From: Zygnema circumcarinatum
Taxonomy: Eukaryota; Streptophyta; Zygnematophyceae; Zygnematales; Zygnemataceae
DNA length: 64,000 nucleotides
Assembly (NCBI GenBank): GCA_037447605.1
Contig: CM074814.1
Location: 1-64,000, forward strand
Direction: 5' to 3'
Part shown: positions 58,135-64,000 of the stretch, in pieces
Layout of the letters: every line of letters starts with the position of its first letter
How positions within the stretch are numbered: the stretch's first letter is position 1
The notes under the pieces: model-generated
The model's database searches: none
Told to the model about the DNA's origin: nothing
Seen by the model: only the letters and a program-made list of their open reading frames with translations
Made by a program: the position numbers and the translations under genes

Positions 58135-59043
58135 AGCTCTCCCGCAAGCTCTCCAGGGTCTTCCTCCTCCTCCTGCTCCTCTAGACTGGAGCGTGCATGA
58201 AGACGACCCTCCGGAAGGAAGGCCGCGGCGAGCAGGAGCACCGCTGAAGTCGCGAGTCGCGAGTGGAGTCTGGAACTCTCAGCAGCCACAACGCGCCCCT
58301 CCCTCCCTCCCTGGAGCGAAGCAGCGAACAGCACGCGGCGCCGCGCCACGTGGCGACCGCACTGGCTGGGCCCGCGGGAGGGAGGGAGGGAGGGGCCGGC
58401 CACTCGTGGTTCCCCGTCGCGCTGCTTTTGTCCGTGTGCCATCCGTGAGTACGATGTCAATTCCGCTTGGGCTCCCTCACACGGGCCGGGGAAGGTGGGG
58501 GGGGGGGGGCAGACACGCAATTATCGAACCGAAACTTTGGTGGGAGTTGCAGAGTTGCTGTTGTTGTCCTTCGTCTCAATGTCCACTTCCTTCGCTTACT
58601 GTTACTTTTAGTGTCTCGTACCTGTTCTCGTACCCGTGTTAAACAACGGTTTCAGGTGTTCTGTCACTGTTAGTACGCTTTTCAAAAGCCGTTGCCAATG
58701 GAAACAGAGTGCGATAGCAGTCGCTGCTGGGTGCCCGCCTTCTACGACATGCGTGTTCGAGCATGCGCCCATATACATGCATGCGCTTGCACGCAGCCGA
58801 CCAGAAACCATCGTCACAACACGCGTGCGTACAGTCCCCATTAGGACCTCTCAGAGTGCGTGCCCGCCAAGTGGGGTGCGCCCCCACCCCGCAGCGGTAG
58901 CGGCCGGAACAAGGCCGAAGGCAGCGCCAAGAGGCGGCAGCACAGCCCGCAAATTTGCATGACGGAGCCGGCAGACACCACGCTTTCTCCATACACAGAC
59001 ACCACCCATGTCGTAACAAGCAGAGGCCTCTGCAAGCGCAGAG
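58135..59043. other. Intergenic, upstream of the BTB gene
   Basis: No gene supported. A G-run of 15 lies near 58496-58510, a CTCC/GGAGG-rich stretch at 58300-58395, and a CACGTGG at 58347-58353. Confidence 0.5.
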
Positions 59044-60978
59044 TCACCGGGGATTCTTTCTAATATGATAGACGACATGTCTTACAAACTTCTGAGGGTC
59101 GACTTCATAAAAAGCCTTGAACAGGGCAACTACTGCTGGATCCATTTGAATCACTCTATCTACAATCTCGTTTTCCTCCTCCTCGCTTAAGTTCAACGCA
59201 GCCCGCTGTACATCCATTGTTGGAGGAAGCTTCGGCACATCTTGAATCGCTGACTGTGAGGTGCCACCTCTGACTACCGAAGAGCCATCTATACACTGCG
59301 ACATAGTTTCTTTACAAGAGTCATCTGCAAAATCTGATAGCTTTGCGGTACTAACCCTAAAGTTACGGTCTGTGCGACCTCGATAAGTTCCCGAATCATC
59401 TCCCTTTCCTCTCTCGTCAAACATTCTCCTATCTTTGTTCACTTCCGGCTGATGCTGCTCGCCCAATTCGCCAATATCTACACACCGACACCTCGCGCGC
59501 GTCTCATCATCACAGGACTCTGAAGTGTGCCCACAACCACCTTCACTCTTGCCCCATCTTCCCCCCCCGCCAGCTTCCGCTGTGGTGTGCGCCCAACCAT
59601 CTCGGTTCCCCGCCCCTCCCTCCGCCCATTGCGCCGCCGACCCGTACCCACTTGATACACATAACATGTCACAGCTGCTTTGCGGCCCGCCCCATCTGAT
59701 ATCTTCCCCCACATGGAGTCCGCTCTCACCCACCACCTCTCCTTTCGGGACTCTCCTTTTCTCCCTATCGACATCCGTCCCTTCCCCTTGAGGGCCACAT
59801 GAGAGCTTCGCTTCCGACAAAACTCGGGCGACAGCAGAAACCATGAATGCCAACTCCTCGGCAGCAACAGCAGCAGAAGATGCGGTCGGCTGCTGCCCTG
59901 AAGAGGTCGTCGCCTTCTTCTTCCGGCTTCCCCGGGAGGGGAGGGCGAGCTCGTCCGGGTCGCAGGCCGTCCACACCACAAAGCCGAAGTCGGGCACCAG
60001 CGCGAGGTCGCGGGCCCGCCGCAGCGGCTCCTGCTCGCGGCACAAGGGGGAAGGTTTAGGGTTCAGGGCAGACACGCGGAGGCAACGTGCTCCTCAACCC
60101 TCAACAAACGAAAATGGAACGAAATCTTTAGAGGATACTCGGAATGAGAGCACACGAGGATTCACCGAGTTGCTTGAAGATGTCGCATCGAGTGTTTCTT
60201 GGTAAATCAGATAATTCGCAGAGGTGATTCAAGGATGACTTGATGCAAACCAACAAAGAATCGACAAAAGTGGCCCAAAAGAAAAGGGTGACATGTGAAG
60301 GCGCACTCACAAAGAAGTCGTGCGAGGTCGATATCCACATCGCCAGCTGCCGCACGGCGGCGGGCCCTCCCTCCACTCCGTTGGCGGCGGCGATCTTCGC
60401 CTTCACAGCACGCTGCAGCAGAACGACTGTCCCATTCCTTTACTGGCTGAGAAACCAAACAGAACCACTACTTCTCTTCGATACCCTTGTACGCATGCGC
60501 TGCCCCCAGGGATCAGATATTCTGCCCAGTTCACTTATTCGTGCTTATCAATTGTAAAGCTCACCAGATTCGAAATGCGAATTGTGACAGACCGCATAGG
60601 TCCGTCAGGATAATCCGCACCGTTCCGTAGATCCCATTCAATTGTGCGGAATGTTTTACCAAACACCAAAGTCCGCCAATAAAGAGCCACCTGCCAGCAT
60701 TCACAAATGAAACGAAACCTTCATTCCAAATGAAGGTTCAACGAATATGTCAAACAAGAACGACAACTTAGCAACATCCATACTTGTCTGAAGGACAAGC
60801 TGCAACTCACCACACTGGCTCCCCCAAACGAGCGCCAAATGGCCTCCATCTGCGGCACGATGAGAGCTGCGAGAGGTGTTGTTTTCGCGGCGATGCCCAA
60901 ACCCGCAAAGCCTGCAACTGCCCCCGCCGCTCCGGCAGGCGCCATACGCATCCACCTGCATCGCGAGTCAGACGACAT
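59044..60978 (-). CDS. Unrecognised protein of about 460 residues
   Basis: I do not recognise the family. Four exons in phase: 60811-60978, 60565-60690, 60311-60412, 59044-60030. The start is at ATG 60978 or 60945. The N-terminus is a Gly/Ala helix-like segment (APAGAAGAVAGFAGLGIAAK) that could be a membrane span or targeting signal. Then come VALYWRTLVFGKTFRTIEWD, NGADYPDGPMRSVTIRISNL, AKIAAANGVEGGPAAVRQLA and ARDLALVPDFGFVVWTACDP, which look like a folded domain. A long Gly/Ser-rich, low-complexity middle follows, and the last 50 residues are again structured (NLSEEEENEIVDRVIQMDPA, ALFKAFYEVDPQKFVRHVVY). The exon chain is convincing by phase and splice sites, though function is unknown. Confidence 0.65.
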
Positions 60979-61203
60979 TAGGAAAATGCAGCAACATTGC
61001 TGTGGTTGTGAGGCTTATCTTCATTTTTTTTAGCTGCACAATCCGTACTCACAATCCATTTGTGAACGTAAGTGCGACTTATTCCGATCACCAACTCATC
61101 CGCACATGGCCTTCTACCTCCACTACTCTCACTCGCACTCTCACCCCAGTCATCTCAACTCTCTCCAATGCCTGCTCTCGTCCTTCCTCCCCTTTTCTGC
61201 CTC

Positions 61204-62556
61204 TTATCCCTCGTTTTCCCCTCCTAGTCTCCCATACCCCGCTCCTAAAGTCTGCGCCTCTCCTTCTTCCTGACCCCCCCTCTTCCTAGCCCCCCCTGCT
61301 AGTTTGGGTGTCGACAAGCCTTTCAGCATATCATACCACGAAGGAGGCGCAGGGGAGGGAGCACTAGTTTGCCCAAAGCACTGCGTAACGACGATGTAGA
61401 TTGCGGCAACCAGCAGCAGCGGAGCCACCGTCATGAAGACCATCGTCCCAACCTCCATTGCGGTGCTCTCTTGCGTCGCAGCAATGGCTTCTCCCACCTT
61501 TGTCCGGAACCCTTTGGCCACAGTTCCAAACTTTTCGCCCGGGCAGCCTTCCGGCTCCGCCTGCCCCTCAAAGACACTTTTCTCACTCTCGAGCGCCTCC
61601 CCTCCCCCGCTAGGCGATGCAGAAGAATTCGCTCGTTCCTGCTCCCTAAAGTCTCTCAAAACAGATGTTCCGCGGACCACAAGCTGCTCTGCAAGGAGAG
61701 TGCCAACTGCGGGCAGACTGAAGAAAGCTGGCATGGTTCCCTCATGTTCTCTCGCAGAATCCCGCGAAATTCCCAGTCCCTCAACTTTGGCAGACTCTCC
61801 ATCAAAGGAAATGTCGTTCTGAATCGCAATGCCTAACTCTGTAAAATTCTTCTGGTCAGCGACAGTAATTTTCCCCTCTCTATCAGTCCCATTGTCTTGT
61901 CGATATGCTTCCAAAATATCAAGCCCGAATTCTTCCCAACTCCCGCTCTGCACTTCCGACTTTGTGTTTGCAACATCCCCTATGTTCCCTTGTTGAAGGT
62001 CTTCTGCTATGGCGCTCATTGCCTGCAGATTTCCATCAACAACCATCCTGCTTGAAGAAGGCTTTCTATCGCCGCCATTTTCTGCTGCATAATGACCTGC
62101 ATCCTCCCGGTCATCAGAAACTTCATGGTTCCTCTCCTCGCTGCCATGATGACCGTCATAAACATGCCCATCTCCGTGTCTGACACCGTTGTCACCAATG
62201 TCTCCATTTCCAACTTCCCATTCATCCGTTACACGAAAGATCCCACCTCCGCCACCGCCTCTAGCAACGCATAATTGGCGGCGAGATTGAATTGCAAACG
62301 ATGGGTGCTTTAAGTAGGCAGAGTAAAAGGAATATATTTGACCGCTAGTTCCTACGTGAGGACTGATACAGTGAAGGTCTTTCAACAGCGCATATGGCAT
62401 TGCGGTACATCTCTTAGTCGGCAATTTTGCAACAGTCAGCTCGACAAGACGTAAGAAACGCTTTTTCCAAGCGGAATTTTCAACCCCTAGGAACGGGGAG
62501 CGGGGCGACAACATAGGTGCCTGCAGAACACAAGACCATTGGCCGCTGACTACCAT
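61204..62556 (-). CDS. Unrecognised protein with one C-terminal membrane span
   Basis: A single frame of 450 residues without a needed intron; I do not recognise it. The N-terminus is basic and hydroxylated (SPRSPFLGVENSAWKKRFLR, later SRRQLCVARGGGGGG), compatible with organelle targeting. The middle is acidic and disordered with a His/Asp-rich stretch (GHVYDGHHGSEERNHEVSDD). Near the C-terminus, AATQESTAMEVGTMVFMTVA and PLLLVAAIYIVVTQCFG form one hydrophobic helix, followed by PPSWYDMLKGLSTP and a basic Gly-rich tail. The architecture (disordered then single C-terminal span) resembles the 14.9-17.2 kb protein, though no sequence similarity is evident. The start could be ATG 62514 if the TCTGCAG at about 62521 is an acceptor. 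Confidence 0.55.
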   Translation of the reverse strand: MVVSGQWSCVLQAPMLSPRSPFLGVENSAWKKRFLRLVELTVAKLPTKRCTAMPYALLKDLHCISPHVGTSGQIYSFYSAYLKHPSFAIQSRRQLCVARGGGGGGIFRVTDEWEVGNGDIGDNGVRHGDGHVYDGHHGSEERNHEVSDDREDAGHYAAENGGDRKPSSSRMVVDGNLQAMSAIAEDLQQGNIGDVANTKSEVQSGSWEEFGLDILEAYRQDNGTDREGKITVADQKNFTELGIAIQNDISFDGESAKVEGLGISRDSAREHEGTMPAFFSLPAVGTLLAEQLVVRGTSVLRDFREQERANSSASPSGGGEALESEKSVFEGQAEPEGCPGEKFGTVAKGFRTKVGEAIAATQESTAMEVGTMVFMTVAPLLLVAAIYIVVTQCFGQTSAPSPAPPSWYDMLKGLSTPKLAGGARKRGGQEEGEAQTLGAGYGRLGGENEG

Positions 62557-63628
62557 GGGAACCCTATCTCTCGGTCTACTGTCTTTTACTCTCTCGACTC
62601 CCTTCCTATTCTTCCATTTCCCTTCTCGTCCACTTTCCTGTTACTTTGAATGCGTCCTTAATTTCTCCCTCACCTTTCTTTCTCTTTCTTTCTCTCTCCT
62701 CTCACCTCCTTCAACCTCCTTCTCTTTTCCGTTCTCCCTCCTACAGGTTCCACCCCCCCTCCCTCGCTCTTTGCCAGTGCTCACCCATCCCCCACATTCC
62801 CCCCCGATGTCCCTCCTCCCCCCACCCCCCACCCCCCACCCTCCCCGCCCCCCCCGCGAGAGAGAGAGAGTGGGCCGAGCGGGAGCGGCAGCAGCAGCAG
62901 CGCGGCGGGCGGGACGGGGGCTGAGCGGGCGCTTCCCCGCCACGCGCTGCGCCACGCGGGAGAGGACCGGCCCGCGCCGCCGCCCGCCACGTGGCACTCA
63001 CTGCCCTTCACATGCCGCCCGTTGCCGGAGCGGCTCCATGTCATTTCTGTTACAGTTCAGCGCCAGTTCAGTCCAGTTCAGTGCCGTGATCATGTACGGC
63101 TTTGTACGGTACGGCGTGTTCGCACGTGTAGCGCTCTCGGCTTGAAGTCGGCGGAAGCGCCTCCCCGCCGCGCATGCTTGCTGCTGCAGTGGAGCTGGAG
63201 GAGAAGCTGGAGCTGGGTGGGTGCGCAGGGGCGGGGCTCAGAGGAGCAGAATTCTGCAACAACGATAGGCGGAAGGAAGGAAGGAAGGAAGGTGAAGCCT
63301 TGAGGGGAATTTCGGACTGCGCACGGGACAGTTGCACGAGCCTCACTTGAGGGGCGCCTGCCGGTGATCGTCCCTTGAATCATTTGAAAGCAACCTGACT
63401 CGCTTGGCGCTTGAATACACTGAGAGATGTCGTCTCACTAATTTTTTTGACACGTATCGGAAGAATTGGCGTCGGGGTGACCATTCCTCGCACCGGGAGG
63501 TGTACGGTTACTTTTTAGTTAGCTTTGCCGAGAATATTACAAGTTGTGCTCGACAGGCATACTTGGTCGGGATGTACTCTAAATTTAGCTGATCTTTGCA
63601 ATCCGTTATTTACTTTCTCTTTTCGAAG
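62557..63628. promoter_or_regulatory. Upstream region of the TPR gene
   Basis: C-rich tract (about 62750-62850), GTACGG motifs at 63094-63099 and 63104-63109 and a (GGAA)n run at 63269-63291. Frames over the C-rich part are rejected. Confidence 0.4.
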
Positions 63629-63810
63629 ATGGCGGAAAACGGGTCATCTAAAGAGAACGCTTCTTCCTCGGCAGCGGAAGTCAGCAAGCCTGCAACTCCC
63701 TCTCTTCGTGAGCAAGGCAACGCATTTTTTAAGGCTGGCAACTATCTCCGAGCCGCAGCCACTTATACACACGCCATTAAGGAAGATCCCACTAACCCAG
63801 CATTATACAG
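63629..63810 (+). CDS. TPR-domain protein, first exon only
   Basis: Starts at ATG 63629 with a Ser/Lys/Ala-rich lead (MAENGSSKENASSSAAEVSK) and goes directly into a tetratricopeptide repeat: SLREQGNAFFKAGNYLRAAA, TYTHAIKEDPTNPALYR. The frame then meets a GTAAAT donor (63811), phase 2, and no further exon is visible before the window ends at 64000. The repeat resembles those of Hsp70/Hsp90 co-chaperones and CHIP-type proteins, but the identity cannot be decided from one repeat. Confidence 0.8.
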
Positions 63811-64000
63811 GTAAATATGCTGTATTGCTTCTTACGTTTCAGAAAACCCGTTTGAATGTGATATTGCGTTTGGAGCCGTCACGCGAAGCAATGGTTCAAG
63901 TGTCTGAACTTCATGAGAATACCATGCCATTATGAAAGATGAGGCTACAGTTTCGCATGTAGGTGATCAACTTGGTTCATTCCTTTCTTTGATCCGTTAG

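Overview
The window is nuclear DNA of a photosynthetic eukaryote of the green lineage, most likely a green or early streptophyte alga. I cannot name the species. The evidence is multi-exon genes with mostly GT-AG introns and GC-rich exons, chloroplast-targeted proteins (thylakoid CAS, an Lhca3-type antenna protein, STAY-GREEN, a PaO/PTC52-family Rieske oxygenase, plastid DAP decarboxylase), plant-like PDCD5 and Sec61-beta, and scattered TTTAGGG-like motifs. No bacterial operon, virus, CRISPR array or rRNA was seen. Gene models were built by joining exons at splice sites with phase kept, so every recognised model is an open chain from ATG to stop. Exon ends are predictions (+/-1 base near 41.1-41.2 kb).

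Layout. 0-4.5 kb: two arrays of a 42-bp self-complementary repeat, a poorly resolved coiled-coil/membrane gene (-), and telomere-like filler. 4.5-13.7 kb (+): CAS calcium-sensing thylakoid protein, then a secretory tyrosinase with a pentanucleotide array in one intron. 14.8-18.2 kb: an unrecognised plastid membrane protein (-), and a small NPF/DPF-motif protein (+) that starts right after a G-rich 7-bp minisatellite. 19.7-21 kb: a 375-bp hAT-type MITE and Sec61-beta (+). 23.2-24.8 kb: Lhca3 (-). 26.2-31.2 kb: cupin (-) and glyoxalase II (+), divergent. 32-39 kb: prostaglandin E synthase 2-like protein (-) and PDCD5 (+), divergent. 40-45.4 kb: STAY-GREEN Mg-dechelatase (-) and the Rieske oxygenase (+), divergent. 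46.4-50.6 kb (+): DAP decarboxylase. 51.2-58.1 kb (-): F-box/RCC1-repeat protein, possibly preceded on the same transcript by a tiny ORF, then a BTB/POZ protein. 59-62.6 kb (-): two unrecognised proteins. 63.6 kb to the end (+): first exon of a TPR protein.

How the genes relate. Several genes concern the thylakoid and chlorophyll: CAS, Lhca3, STAY-GREEN (removes Mg from chlorophyll a) and a chlorophyll-pathway Rieske oxygenase. The last two are head to head around a 776-bp spacer with five perfect CACGTG boxes, the most striking arrangement in the window. Three head-to-head pairs occur in 20 kb, so bidirectional promoters look common here. Short tandem repeats, notably 5-bp units, sit repeatedly in 5' leaders and introns.
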